A stretch of DNA of 45,292 nt from Methanobrevibacter sp. (GCF_015062935.1 NZ_SUTM01000023.1:1-45292), one strand, 5' to 3'. Positions 25,671 to 34,912 are shown, counted from the first letter of the stretch. Translations and numbers: made by a program. The notes: generated from the sequence alone by a model not told the origin.

Positions 25671-26461
25671 GAGATATCAATGAAGAAAAACTGGAAACTC
25701 TCAAGCATGACTTGACCTATTCCGGTTATGACGTGGAAACTCAGGTAACAAACGCAATGGATCTGGACTCCATCAAGGCATTGGCTGAAAAAGCCGCTTC
25801 ATTAGGTCCTGTAATGTATTTCATTGATACAGCAGGCGCATCACCAAATCAGGCATCACCGGAACACATCATTAACCTTGATTTGATAGGAACATCATAC
25901 GCAATAGACGAGTTCGGAAAAGTGATGGCCAGAGGCGGAGCAGGATTAATCATATCATCCATGACAGGTTACATGCCTTCACCACTTACAAAAGAGGATG
26001 AAAATCTTCTTAGAGTTACACCAACAGATGAACTCAAGGACTTGGACTGTCTAAGTGAGGATGTTATTGTAAATTCAGGTGTTGCATATGTCGTATCCAA
26101 AAGAGCAAACCACCTCAGAGTACAGTATGCATCAGCAGACTCATGGGCTGAAAGAGGCGCAAGAATCAATACCATCAGTCCAGGAATTATTGTAACTCCT
26201 CTTGCTTATGATGAATTTGAAGCAAACGGGGAAGGATATCAAGCTATGATTGACGTCTGCGGTGCAAAAAGGGTTGGAACATCTGATGAAATTGCATATG
26301 CAGCTGAATTCTTATTAAGTGAAAAGGCTGGATTTATCACCGGAATGGATTTGCTAATTGACGGTGGTACAATCGCAGCTATTAACAGTGAAAAATGGAT
26401 ATTCAAATCCAATAATTTTTCCATTAACTTTTTTTATTTTTACTTTCATATATTATCTTGA
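25670..26461 (+). pseudogene. Truncated short-chain dehydrogenase/reductase (N-terminal Rossmann motif lost)
   Basis: From about 25673 the frame reads DINEEKLETLKHDL, the middle of an SDR, and continues with the catalytic-region segments LIISSMTGYMP and AYVVSKRANHLR (Tyr-x-x-x-Lys form YVVSK). The end is GMDLLIDGGTIAA. The glycine-rich TGxxxGxG cofactor loop and about 30 first residues are missing, replaced by antisense of an MFS transporter gene. The final 25 or so codons translate T-rich sequence, so the natural stop also seems lost. The open frame extends upstream to 25619 but that part is not SDR-like. Likely inactive. Confidence 0.8.
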
Positions 26462-26473
26462 GGAGATAGTATT

Positions 26474-27622
26474 ATGGAATATCGCGAATTGGGCAATACT
26501 GGAATTAAGGTATCAGAAATCGCATTCGGTGCCGAATTTTTAGTAGAAAGGCCTTATGAAGATACTGAAGAACTAATTAAAGCATGTGAAGCTAACGGCA
26601 TTAATTTCGTTGACTGTTGGATGAGTGAACCTGACGTACGTTCACATCTGGGAAAGGCAATTAAGCCTAACCGCGAAAACTGGGTCATACAGGGCCATAT
26701 CGGGTCCACATGGCAGAACAACCAGTACGTCAGAACCCGTGAAATGGACAAGGTAATTCCTGCATTTGAAGATTTTATGGAAAGATTTCAGATGGAAACC
26801 CTTGATTTTGGAATGATTCATTATGTTGACCAGCTGGATGATTATAATGAAATAATGAACGGTCCATTCATAGAATATGTTCGAAAACTAAAAGAGGAAG
26901 GGACCATAGCGCACATCGGATTAAGTACTCATAATCCGGATATCGGACTTTTGGCAGCTGAAAATCCTGAAATTGAGCTTTTAATGTTTTCAATAAATCC
27001 TGCATATGACATGTTTGGAGCTATGGATGACATAGAAGAGTATCGTAAAGAGGAAGCATATACAGATTCAATGTTTGGTCTAAACCCTCAAAGGGCAGAA
27101 CTGTATGAATTATGTGAGAAAAACGGAACTGCATTAACAGTGATGAAAGGATTTGCAGGAGGAAATCTGCTTTCCGATGAAACCTCTCCGTTCGGTGTTG
27201 CATTAACACCTATTCAATGTATACACTATTGCTTGGAGCAGAAAGGAGTTTCAAGTATTTTTGTTGGTGTAAAAACAGTTGAAGAACTCGAAGAGTCCTT
27301 GAAATACTGCAGTGCAACTGAAGGTGAAAAGGATTATACAGAAGTATTAAAAAATGCTCCAAAACATTCTTTTGAAGGTCAGTGCACATACTGCGGTCAT
27401 TGCGCACCATGTACTTCTGAAATTGATATTGCAATGGTTAACAAGTTGTTTGATCTTGCAAAAAATCAGGATGAAGTGCCTGCAAGTGTGCAGGAGCACT
27501 ATAACAATCTAAAGTATAATGCTTCAGAGTGTATTGCATGCGGTGACTGTGAACCTAGGTGTCCGTTTAATGTTCACATTGTTGATGTTATGTTGGATGC
27601 TCAGGATTTATTTGGTTTTTGA
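26474..27622 (+). CDS. Aldo/keto reductase with C-terminal 4Fe-4S ferredoxin domain, 382 aa
   Basis: TIM-barrel oxidoreductase of COG1453 type. The N-terminal part starts MEYRELGNTGIKVSEIAFG and has the NFVDCWMSEPDV region. The C-terminal 60 residues carry two Fe-S motifs, CTYCGHCAPC and CIACGDCEPRCPFNVHI. The Fe-S centres suggest electron transfer from or to ferredoxin. ATG follows TTGAGGAG (26458-26465). The gene is intact although its neighbour is not. It probably belonged to one gene block with the broken MFS, SDR and MarR genes. Confidence 0.9.
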   Translation: MEYRELGNTGIKVSEIAFGAEFLVERPYEDTEELIKACEANGINFVDCWMSEPDVRSHLGKAIKPNRENWVIQGHIGSTWQNNQYVRTREMDKVIPAFEDFMERFQMETLDFGMIHYVDQLDDYNEIMNGPFIEYVRKLKEEGTIAHIGLSTHNPDIGLLAAENPEIELLMFSINPAYDMFGAMDDIEEYRKEEAYTDSMFGLNPQRAELYELCEKNGTALTVMKGFAGGNLLSDETSPFGVALTPIQCIHYCLEQKGVSSIFVGVKTVEELEESLKYCSATEGEKDYTEVLKNAPKHSFEGQCTYCGHCAPCTSEIDIAMVNKLFDLAKNQDEVPASVQEHYNNLKYNASECIACGDCEPRCPFNVHIVDVMLDAQDLFGF

Positions 27623-27627
27623 TTAAC

Positions 27628-27670
27628 AATTAAATTATTTTTCAGAAATAATTTAATTTAATATTTTTTT
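27628..27670 (+). terminator. Strong hairpin terminator after the aldo/keto reductase
   Basis: A perfect 13-bp inverted repeat (AATTAAATTATTT 27628-27640, AAATAATTTAATT 27646-27658, loop TTCAG), followed by TAATATTTTTTT. Confidence 0.7.
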
Positions 27671-27705
27671 AAATTCAAAAAATAAATGTATTGGCTATAA
27701 ACAGA

Positions 27706-27881
27706 TTATTCAGGAAATATTTCGTCCCATTCAATAGGTATGTTCATCATTTTAAACAAATGATAGACTCTTTCTTTACCTGTTATTATGTTAGGGTCAT
27801 TCATTCGTTCTTCTGCTTTTCTAAATACTTCTGGATTAGTTATACGTTTTTACATCCATATTCAGCAATTTTAACGGTCAT
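27706..27881 (-). pseudogene. Small gene with single-base frameshift in an A-run
   Basis: From the ATG at 27881 (after AAGGGAGT) the frame reads MTVKIAEYGCKN then a stop. Shifting one base at the A5 run (near 27847) continues as RITNPEVFRKAEERMNDPN and on to KMMNIPIEWDEIFPE before a TAA. One more A in the run would give a single 58-residue protein. The joined protein looks real in composition but is unrecognised. Either a true frameshift mutation or a homopolymer sequencing error. Its start overlaps the 3' end of the next minus-strand gene. Confidence 0.55.
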
Positions 27882-28137
27882 TTGAATACTCCCTTCTTAT
27901 TAATTGTAGTTTATTTATATTTTTATTGTTTATATAATTTTTTAATAGATTTCCGTACTCTTTAAGTATAAACTCATCAATTACTTTAAATGCTTTGTCA
28001 CTAAATTCTAAGGGCAAATCTGATTTTTTAATTGAGGGTACGTCGTTTACTTTTAATTTTGTATATTTTTCACAGTTAATCTGTCTAATTAGCATCAAAA
28101 TCAATATCAAAAGTAAAAATATTTTTTTAAATTTCAT
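27871..28137 (-). CDS. Hypothetical membrane-anchored or secreted protein, 88 aa
   Basis: The N-terminus MKFKKIFLLLILILMLIRQI is a good signal or anchor helix, with Asn-Cys following (NCEKY). The rest is a lysine-rich soluble part. It overlaps the start of the frameshifted small gene by 11 bases, so the two may have been one operon. The ribosome binding site is poor. No family recognised; moderate chance of being a real gene. Confidence 0.45.
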   Translation of the reverse strand: MKFKKIFLLLILILMLIRQINCEKYTKLKVNDVPSIKKSDLPLEFSDKAFKVIDEFILKEYGNLLKNYINNKNINKLQLIRREYSNDR

Positions 28138-28323
28138 ATCTTTGAATTTAGTTTTAATAAGATATAAATCAGTATTTTTTAAATTAAATGGAAATTAATT
28201 TAATAAATGGATTTTTAATATAAATTTCATCATTATGTAATAATTTTAATAGGTTATAACAATTTTTATCCGGATTAAAGAAATGCTTTAATATTAATGT
28301 TAACATAACTATTAATGATTATT
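28138..28323 (+). promoter_or_regulatory. Promoter region of metY
   Basis: AT-rich divergent gap. A TATA-like TTTTTAATATAAATTT stretch near 28211-28226 could serve metY. No SAM riboswitch-like structure was recognised, although metY is a sulfur amino acid gene. Confidence 0.3.
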
Positions 28324-29610
28324 ATGGCTTATGAATTTAAAAACAAAAAAAATATTTCAACAATTGGTGTACATGCCGGTCAGGAAGAAGTAGATGAGAC
28401 CGGTTCAAGAGTAACACCGATTTATCAAACTACATCATATGTATTTGACTCACCTGAGCAGGCTGCAAATAGATTTGCACTTACAGAAGGCGGAAACATC
28501 TACACAAGATTAACTAACCCTACAACTGAAGCATTTGAAAAAAGAATGGCTGCAATTGAAGGCGGAACAGCAGCTTATGCGACTGCATCCGGAATGGCTG
28601 CAATCTTTTATGCGATTATTAACTTAACATGTGTTGGAGACAATATTGTTTCAGCAGATAACCTGTATGGGGGAACCTATGAACTGTTTGAAAATACACT
28701 GGAGGAACTTGGCCGTACAGTAACATTCGTCGACTCCCAGTCCCCTGAATTATTTGAAGAAGCTATTGATGATAAGACAAAAGCTATTTATGTTGAATCA
28801 ATCGGAAATCCTAAATTGGACATTCCAGATTTTGATAAATTGGCAGAAATTGCACATTCACATGGAATTCCATTAATTGCAGACAACACAGTTGGAATTG
28901 GATCTGTAAGACCATTCGACCATGGAGCAGATATCATAGCATCATCTGCAACCAAATATATCGGAGGTCATGGTACTACTTTAGGAGGTATCATAATTGA
29001 AAAAGGCGATTTTGACTGGATGAGCGGTAAGTTTCCAACATTGTCCGAACCTGATGATACATATAACGGATTAATATTTGCTGAAACTTTTGGCGAATCC
29101 GCTTTTACAACAAGAATCAGGACAGTTGTCGGAAGGGATACCGGTGCAGTACCTTCTCCGTTCAATTCATTTTTACTTATGCAGGGTCTTGAAACATTAG
29201 GTTTAAGGATTGAAAGGCACGCTTCAAATGCAATGGCAGTAGCAGAACATCTCGAAGCTCACCCTAAAGTTGCTTGGGTAACCTATTCAGGACTTGAATC
29301 TTCCCCGAACCATGAAGTCGCTAAAAAATATGCCGAAAAAGGTTATGGCGGAATCGTTTCATTCGGTCTTAAGGCAGGTTATGACGGAGCTTTAAAATTC
29401 ATTGAAAACGTTGAGCTGATTTCATTTTTAGCAAACATTGGTGATGCTAAATCTCTTGTAACTCATCCTGCATCAACAACTCATTCCCAATTAACCGAAG
29501 AGCAACAGCTGTCTACCGGCGTAACTCCTGATTTAATCAGATTCTCAGTAGGTATTGAGGATATTGAAGATATCTTGGCTGATGTTGACCAGGCTTTGGA
29601 TAAAATTTAG
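28324..29610 (+). CDS. metY: O-acetylhomoserine sulfhydrylase, 428 aa
   Basis: PLP enzyme of the Cys/Met gamma-family making homocysteine from O-acetylhomoserine and sulfide. Typical segments are STIGVHAGQEEVDETGSR, YTRLTNPTTEAFEKRMAAIE, ATASGMAAIF and the PLP lysine in SSATKYIGGHGTTLGG. Length fits MetY rather than the shorter MetB/MetZ. ATG at 28324 (MAYEFKNKK) is favoured over ATG 28315 by family alignment, but the ribosome binding site is weak for both. A hairpin terminator follows. Confidence 0.93.
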   Translation: MAYEFKNKKNISTIGVHAGQEEVDETGSRVTPIYQTTSYVFDSPEQAANRFALTEGGNIYTRLTNPTTEAFEKRMAAIEGGTAAYATASGMAAIFYAIINLTCVGDNIVSADNLYGGTYELFENTLEELGRTVTFVDSQSPELFEEAIDDKTKAIYVESIGNPKLDIPDFDKLAEIAHSHGIPLIADNTVGIGSVRPFDHGADIIASSATKYIGGHGTTLGGIIIEKGDFDWMSGKFPTLSEPDDTYNGLIFAETFGESAFTTRIRTVVGRDTGAVPSPFNSFLLMQGLETLGLRIERHASNAMAVAEHLEAHPKVAWVTYSGLESSPNHEVAKKYAEKGYGGIVSFGLKAGYDGALKFIENVELISFLANIGDAKSLVTHPASTTHSQLTEEQQLSTGVTPDLIRFSVGIEDIEDILADVDQALDKI

Positions 29611-29612
29611 AC

Positions 29613-29642
29613 AGGGACATCCTCCCTACAACTTTTTTTTTT
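29613..29642 (+). terminator. Hairpin terminator of metY
   Basis: AGGGA (29613-29617) pairs with TCCCT (29623-29627), followed after five bases by a run of more than ten T. Confidence 0.6.
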
Positions 29643-29750
29643 AAATTAATATCTTTTTTTGTTATTCACTAATTTTTTGAAAAAATTTTAATATATAAAA
29701 TATATAACATTAAAATATAGTTTAGATATGCAAAATTAAAGGGGATAACA

Positions 29751-31616
29751 GTGTTTAGAAAAATTAAAGGAAGTTTGGCTATAATTTCAATTATTTTCAT
29801 TTGCATTGTGGCGATGGGCATGGTTTCCGCTTCAAATAATGATACTTTAGCTACTGACAGTTCATTAGACGGAGCAGTTCACGCAAATGAGTCGGGTGGA
29901 AAGCATTTTGAAGATGTGCAAAATCAGATAAATGATGCAAAAGACGGTGATGAAGTAAATTTAAGCGGAGTTGTATACACTCCGTTAAATAGGGATGATG
30001 ACACTTATAAACAGATAACTCTAAAAAAATCCATTAATATAAGTGGTGTTGAAGGGAAAACAATTTTTAACGCACATGGTCTTTGGGGAATATTTCTTGT
30101 AAAAAATATAAATCATGCTGTATTTAAAAATATCACATTCACAGGCTCCATCAGCGGAAGTGCGGTATCTGTAGTTGATTCCAATGCTGATTTTATTGAC
30201 TGCGTTTTTGATTCAAATCAGGGAAGTGTCGGCAGCGGTCTGCAGGTATATTCAAACAACAGGGACATGACTGTAAATATCATTAACTGCACTTTCAAGA
30301 ATAATGGTGCCGGATTGGATTATGCAGGCGTTGGAGGAGGAATAGCTCTTGGCCATTATGACCACACTCTTACAACAAACATAAAAAACTCCTATTTCTT
30401 CAATAATATTGCCTTAAGGGGCGCAGGAATTTATATTGCAGGCAGTGATGAAAGAAAAGGTTATCTGAATATAGACAATACCACTTTTGAAGAAAACCGC
30501 ATACAATATCAGGAAGTCGAATTCATTGAAATCAGCGGATGCGATATCGGATTCTGGGGGTACTATAAGTACGATACCAAAATCTCCAATTCCCGGTTCA
30601 TAGACTCCTATGATGAAGAAAATAATTATACATTGGCCCTGCTTCTTGCAAGGGATAATAATCTGGTGAACAATACCTTTTTAAACAGCAGATTGGCATT
30701 TGAAAAAACTGACGCTATTATTAAAGACTGCAGTTTCCAGAATTCAAGTTTGGAATTTTTCTTTGATGGATTCGAAAGCTATCTCTATGAACCTACTCCA
30801 GCTCCAAAAAGTGAAAACTTGAACTATAACATTGACAATTGTAATTTCTCAGATTCATTCATTGTTGTCGGACAGGGAGCTATCAGAAACTCTAATTTTG
30901 ACGGAACTTCAATCTACAAGAATTCTCAAAAAGGCTTAAAATTGGAAAACTGCATATTTGCAAACCGATCAAACATTAAAGCATTTTCCAATATCAATGT
31001 TTTAAATTCCCAATTCCTTGATAATTCAGTCATTAAACTGGATTCATTATCTCTGAAAGCTGACATATCCAAAATATCTAAGGTAACCTACAATTCAGGC
31101 AAGAAAATCACAATTAAACTCATGGATGCAGTTACTGGTGAAATGGTCAGTGGAGTAAAAGTTAAAATTGCAGATTCCAAAGCTAAAAAAACTTATTATG
31201 TGACAACTGATAAAAACGGTAGGGCATATTTTGTTTTAGATACTAGATTAACTTTAGGCAGTCATAATCTTGAATTCAGCTGTGATGATTCAAGGTATAC
31301 TTTAACCAAATCCAAACAGTCCATTACAGTTTCAAAAGCCAAAACCACAATTGCTGCTCCAAAGGTAACCGGCAAATTTAAAAAATCCAAATATTTCAAG
31401 GTTACAGTTAAGGATAAAACAACTAAAAAAGCAGTAAAAGACATTAAAGTCAAAATCAAGGTGGGTAAAAAGACTTTCAATGTCAAGACCAATTCCAAGG
31501 GTGTAGCTCAAATCAACACAAAATCCCTAGCTATTGGAACTCATAATGTGGTTATATCTTCTGGAGATTCCGGTTATTTGATGTCTTCTAAAAGTACAAT
31601 TGTTATTAAAAGATAG
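29751..31616 (+). CDS. Adhesin-like surface protein with beta-helix and Ig-like repeats, 621 aa
   Basis: Signal peptide at residues 1-27 (IISIIFICIVAMGMVSAS). Residues about 40-430 are a right-handed parallel beta-helix, with recurring Asn-rich turns such as FKNITFTG, IDNTTFEEN and INCTFKNN. Two Ig-like (Big_1-type) repeats finish the protein (about 444-530 and 535-621), the last very lysine-rich (KKTFNVKTNSKGVAQI). Such adhesin-like proteins coat Methanobrevibacter cells and are thought to bind glycans or partners. Start is GTG at 29751 after AAGGGGATAA. No protease motif is seen. Confidence 0.88.
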   Translation: MFRKIKGSLAIISIIFICIVAMGMVSASNNDTLATDSSLDGAVHANESGGKHFEDVQNQINDAKDGDEVNLSGVVYTPLNRDDDTYKQITLKKSINISGVEGKTIFNAHGLWGIFLVKNINHAVFKNITFTGSISGSAVSVVDSNADFIDCVFDSNQGSVGSGLQVYSNNRDMTVNIINCTFKNNGAGLDYAGVGGGIALGHYDHTLTTNIKNSYFFNNIALRGAGIYIAGSDERKGYLNIDNTTFEENRIQYQEVEFIEISGCDIGFWGYYKYDTKISNSRFIDSYDEENNYTLALLLARDNNLVNNTFLNSRLAFEKTDAIIKDCSFQNSSLEFFFDGFESYLYEPTPAPKSENLNYNIDNCNFSDSFIVVGQGAIRNSNFDGTSIYKNSQKGLKLENCIFANRSNIKAFSNINVLNSQFLDNSVIKLDSLSLKADISKISKVTYNSGKKITIKLMDAVTGEMVSGVKVKIADSKAKKTYYVTTDKNGRAYFVLDTRLTLGSHNLEFSCDDSRYTLTKSKQSITVSKAKTTIAAPKVTGKFKKSKYFKVTVKDKTTKKAVKDIKVKIKVGKKTFNVKTNSKGVAQINTKSLAIGTHNVVISSGDSGYLMSSKSTIVIKR

Positions 31617-31641
31617 ATTTTTCTATCTTCTTTCTTTTTTT
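31610..31641 (+). terminator. Hairpin terminator of the 621-aa adhesin gene
   Basis: AAGATAG (31610-31616) contains the stop codon and pairs with CTATCTT (31623-31629), followed by CTTTCTTTTTTT. Confidence 0.6.
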
Positions 31642-31752
31642 CATATGCCATTTCAAGGTCAATTCATTTAGGCAACTATAAATAATAATAGCAATAAAAT
31701 TTTATTCAATAACTTAAATATTTTAAGTTTAATATTTTAATGAGGTTAAACT

Positions 31753-32724
31753 ATGGTAAGTGTAAACGTAGAAGCTAAAAAAACCGTAGATGTAATGATT
31801 GAAAAAGCAGATGAATTAAACATTGCTGTTGAAACTTTAGGCAATGGCGCTACTGTCATTGACTGTGGTGTTAATGTCGACGGAAGTTTTAAGGCAGGAG
31901 AACTTTATACTAAAGTTTGTCTTGGTGGACTCGCAGATGTTGGAATTTCAATTCCTGGAGATTTATCTGAAAAATTCGCACTTCCTTCAGTAAAAATCAA
32001 AACTGACTCACCTTCTATTTCAACCTTAGGTTCTCAAAAAGCAGGTTGGTCTGTATCTGTAGGAGACTTCTTTGCATTAGGTTCTGGTCCTGCTAGAGCT
32101 ATTGCATTAAAACCAGCAGAAACCTACGAAGAAATTGATTATGAAGACAAAGATGCTGATTTAGCAATCTTAACTTTAGAAGCTGATGTATTACCTGGTG
32201 AAGATGTTGCACAATACATTGCTGATGAATGTGACGTTGATGTCAAAGATGTTTACTTACTTGTAGCTCCTACTTCTTCCCTTGTTGGATCCATCCAAAT
32301 TTCCGGAAGAGTTGTTGAAAACGGAACCTACAAAATGTTAGAAGCAATCAAATTCGATGTAACTAAAGTAAAACATGCAGCAGGTATCGCACCAATCGCA
32401 CCAGTTGACCCTAACGGACTTAAAGCTATGGGTAAAACAAACGATGCGGTTTTATTTGGTGGAAGAACTTACTACTATGTAGAATCCGATGAAGACGATG
32501 ACATTGCTGAAGTAGCAGCAAAATTACCTTCCTCCGCAGCTGACGGATATGGTAAACCATTCTATGAAGTATTTAAAGAAGCTGAATTTGACTTCTACAA
32601 AATTGATAAAGGAATGTTTGCTCCTGCAGAAGTTGTCATTAACGATTTAACTACTGGTAAAATTTACAAAGAAGGATTTGTAAACGCTGATTTACTCAAA
32701 AAATCCTTTGGTGTAGATGAATAA
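31753..32724 (+). CDS. mch: Methenyltetrahydromethanopterin cyclohydrolase, 323 aa
   Basis: Methanogenesis enzyme converting formyl-H4MPT to methenyl-H4MPT, third step of CO2 reduction to methane. Family landmarks: KADELNIAVETLGNGATVIDCG, GGLADVGISIPGD, WSVSVGDFFALGSGPARA and the C-terminal KTNDAVLFGGRTYYYVE. Length and start (ATG after GAGGTTAAA) are normal. High codon bias toward the strong-expression pattern, as in the superoperon. It stands alone, with a TATA element at about 31675-31684. Confidence 0.97.
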   Translation: MVSVNVEAKKTVDVMIEKADELNIAVETLGNGATVIDCGVNVDGSFKAGELYTKVCLGGLADVGISIPGDLSEKFALPSVKIKTDSPSISTLGSQKAGWSVSVGDFFALGSGPARAIALKPAETYEEIDYEDKDADLAILTLEADVLPGEDVAQYIADECDVDVKDVYLLVAPTSSLVGSIQISGRVVENGTYKMLEAIKFDVTKVKHAAGIAPIAPVDPNGLKAMGKTNDAVLFGGRTYYYVESDEDDDIAEVAAKLPSSAADGYGKPFYEVFKEAEFDFYKIDKGMFAPAEVVINDLTTGKIYKEGFVNADLLKKSFGVDE

Positions 32725-32752
32725 TTTTATTCATCTTTTTTCTCTTTTTTTC
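32716..32752 (+). terminator. Hairpin terminator of mch
   Basis: GATGAATA (32716-32723) pairs with TATTCATC (32728-32735), with the stop codon at the arm and loop, followed by TTTTTTCTCTTTTTTT. Confidence 0.65.
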
Positions 32753-32845
32753 TAACATTTTTTTCGCTATATTTAAATACTATTAATTTTTAATAATTAT
32801 ATGCTCTTTAATAAGGGACTTTAAATAAATTAAAAGGTGAAAAAA

Positions 32846-33562
32846 ATGGGTTTAGGCGATATCCTATCAGATTCAGTGGTATATCCATTTTCTGATATTA
32901 CAAAATTTTTAATCGTAGGTGTAATTGCATTATTCTCCGGTTTATCTGCTCTTTTTGGAAACTGGGGTGTAAATAATTTTATATTAGTTACATTAGCAGG
33001 TATTTTAGGATTAATATTTACATTAATTCTTGCCGGATACGGTGTTAGAGTAACTAAATACGCAATCAACCGTTCAAATGAACTTCCTGATCTGGATTTG
33101 CAAAACAATTTGATCGATGGTATTAAATCTTTAATAATAGGTATTGTTTACTTTATAATTCCAATTATTATCACACTAATTTTTGCTATTATTACCGGTG
33201 CAATCAGTGCAGGATTCAATCAGATGATGGCAGGATTAGGTGTATTTTTAGTTATTGTGGTCATTGTCTTTATATTCTTTGCTATATTTGAAATGGTTGC
33301 TCTTGCAAGATTTGCAGACACCGGAGAGCTCGGTGAAGCATTGAATATAGGTGAAGTAATTGAAGATGTTAAAAGAATAGGCGTTGGTCAAATAATTTTA
33401 TTTGCAATCGCATCTGTAATAATTTTAATCGTTGCATCTTTACTTGTTTCAGTTTTAGGTTTTATTCCATTTATTGGAATTATAATTGCTCAATTGATTA
33501 TAGGAGCATTTACAACCCTTTTCTACAGTAGAGGTATTGGTTTATTATATGCTGGTGCATAA
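32846..33562 (+). CDS. DUF4013 family membrane protein, 238 aa
   Basis: Polytopic membrane protein of about five or six helices, with the family opening GLGDILSDSVVYPFSDITKFL and the middle GYGVRVTKYAINRSNELPDL. Such proteins are common in Methanobrevibacter and their job is unknown. ATG at 32846 follows AAGGTGAAAA; the upstream in-frame GTG at 32837 lies within that site. Starts about 120 bases after mch. Confidence 0.85.
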   Translation: MGLGDILSDSVVYPFSDITKFLIVGVIALFSGLSALFGNWGVNNFILVTLAGILGLIFTLILAGYGVRVTKYAINRSNELPDLDLQNNLIDGIKSLIIGIVYFIIPIIITLIFAIITGAISAGFNQMMAGLGVFLVIVVIVFIFFAIFEMVALARFADTGELGEALNIGEVIEDVKRIGVGQIILFAIASVIILIVASLLVSVLGFIPFIGIIIAQLIIGAFTTLFYSRGIGLLYAGA

Positions 33563-33613
33563 ATAAATCATTCTTTTTCTTTTTTTTTAAATTATCTTAT
33601 AATAAATATTTTT

Positions 33614-33703
33614 TTAGAGGCATTCCTATTTTTTTAGGATATCTTAAAATTAATAAAATTTTTAAAGTATAATTTTAATATATATTATTATTCTATATAG
33701 AAT
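33614..33703 (+). promoter_or_regulatory. Regulatory region of the first rubrerythrin gene
   Basis: Three elements are visible. TTAGGATATCTTAA at 33634-33647 resembles the operator-like TTAGG sites elsewhere in the window. TAGAGGCATTCCTA (33615-33628) is a related but poorer form. ATTCTATATAGAAT at 33690-33703 is a perfect 14-base palindrome near the predicted start, downstream of the TATA-like TTAATATATATT around 33675. The arrangement suggests control by metal or oxidative stress; this is inferred. Confidence 0.4.
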
Positions 33704-33741
33704 ATCAATTCAACTTTTTAGTTGTAATGGAGATGTATAAA

Positions 33742-34287
33742 ATGGCAGACTTAAAAGGTACAAAAACTGAAGCAAACTTACAAGCAGCTTTTGCTGGTGA
33801 GTCCCAAGCACATACTAAATACCAATACTTTGCTGCAAAAGCAAAAGAAGAAGGTTACGTTCAAATCCACGATATTTTCATGGAAACTTCCAAAAATGAA
33901 AGAGAACACGCTAAAATCTGGTTCAAACTCTTACACGATGAAGACATTCCAGACACAATAGCTAACCTCAATGCTGCAGCAGACGGTGAAAACGAAGAGT
34001 GGACTGCAATGTACAAAGAGTTCGCAGAAACCGCTAAAGAAGAAGGTTTCCCAATGATTGCATTCTTATTTGAAAAAGTAGGTGCAATCGAAAAAGAACA
34101 CGAAGAAAGATACAGAACTTTACTTGCAAACGTTGAAAACGATGCAGTATTCAACAAAGAAGAAGACATCGAATGGAAATGTGAAAACTGTGGATTTGTT
34201 TTCTCAGGTCCTAACGCACCTGAAAAATGTCCTGTATGCGGACTTCCTAAAGCACATTTCGAAGAAAGAGCTACCAACTTTAAATAA
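33742..34287 (+). CDS. rbr: Rubrerythrin 1, 181 aa
   Basis: Non-haem iron peroxidase that reduces hydrogen peroxide in anaerobes. The N-terminal four-helix bundle holds diiron-binding Glu residues ([43 protein letters not shown]). A C-terminal rubredoxin domain carries CENCGFVF and [14 protein letters not shown] at 33742 ([10 protein letters not shown]) follows GGAGATGTA. The next gene is a close paralogue. Confidence 0.94.
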   Translation: MADLKGTKTEANLQAAFAGESQAHTKYQYFAAKAKEEGYVQIHDIFMETSKNEREHAKIWFKLLHDEDIPDTIANLNAAADGENEEWTAMYKEFAETAKEEGFPMIAFLFEKVGAIEKEHEERYRTLLANVENDAVFNKEEDIEWKCENCGFVFSGPNAPEKCPVCGLPKAHFEERATNFK

Positions 34288-34358
34288 GCTCTCTTTTTTT
34301 ATTTTTTTTTTTAAAATTTAACTGATCAATAATATAATTTTTATTTAAGAGTGATAAT

Positions 34359-34904
34359 ATGGCAGATTTAAAAGGAACCAAAACTGAAGAAAACTTAAAA
34401 GCAGCTCTTGCTGGAGAATCCCAAGCACGTGTAAAATATGAATTTTATGCATCCCAAGCTAAAAAAGACGGATACGTTGAAATCAAAGAAATTTTCCAAG
34501 AATCATCAGACAATGAAAAAGAACATGCAAAAATTTGGTTTAAATTATTAAATGGCGGAAAAGTACCTGACACTTTAACCAACCTTGCTGACGCAGCTGC
34601 TGGTGAACATGAAGAATGGACTTCAATGTACAAAGAATTCGCTGAAACTGCACGTGAAGAAGGCTTTGATGATATTGCAGACTTATTTGATGCTGCAGGT
34701 GCAACTGAAAAAGCACACGAAGACAGATACAACGCTTTAACTGATAAAATCAAAGCTGATAAAGTATTCAAAAAAGATGAAGAAATTGCATGGAAATGTA
34801 ACAATTGTGGATACATCCATTATGGAAAAGAAGCTCCTGAAGTATGTCCATTATGTGATCACCCACAAGCTCACTTCAGAAAACAAGATACCAGTTATAT
34901 CTAA
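34359..34904 (+). CDS. rbr: Rubrerythrin 2, 181 aa
   Basis: Paralogue of the gene immediately upstream, same length and same domain order. Diiron helices are seen in ALAGESQARVKYEFYASQA and [17 protein letters not shown]; the rubredoxin part has CNNCGYIHYG and CPLCDHPQAHF. It begins 71 bases after the first gene, behind a T-run, and has an AGAGTGATAA site. A tandem duplication followed by divergence is the simplest history. Its TATA-like element (ATAATATAATTT) suggests it can be expressed on its own. Confidence 0.94.
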   Translation: MADLKGTKTEENLKAALAGESQARVKYEFYASQAKKDGYVEIKEIFQESSDNEKEHAKIWFKLLNGGKVPDTLTNLADAAAGEHEEWTSMYKEFAETAREEGFDDIADLFDAAGATEKAHEDRYNALTDKIKADKVFKKDEEIAWKCNNCGYIHYGKEAPEVCPLCDHPQAHFRKQDTSYI

Positions 34905-34912
34905 ATTCAAAC

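Noticed and set aside
27691-27885. Plus-strand 64-codon frame
   Set aside because: The minus strand carries a better frameshifted gene with a ribosome binding site; the plus frame has aromatic-rich chance composition.
31668-31681. TTAGGCAACTATAA upstream of mch as another DtxR-type operator
   Set aside because: Only the left arm matches; the right half is the TATA element itself. Kept as a caution that part of the motif may simply reflect promoter context.
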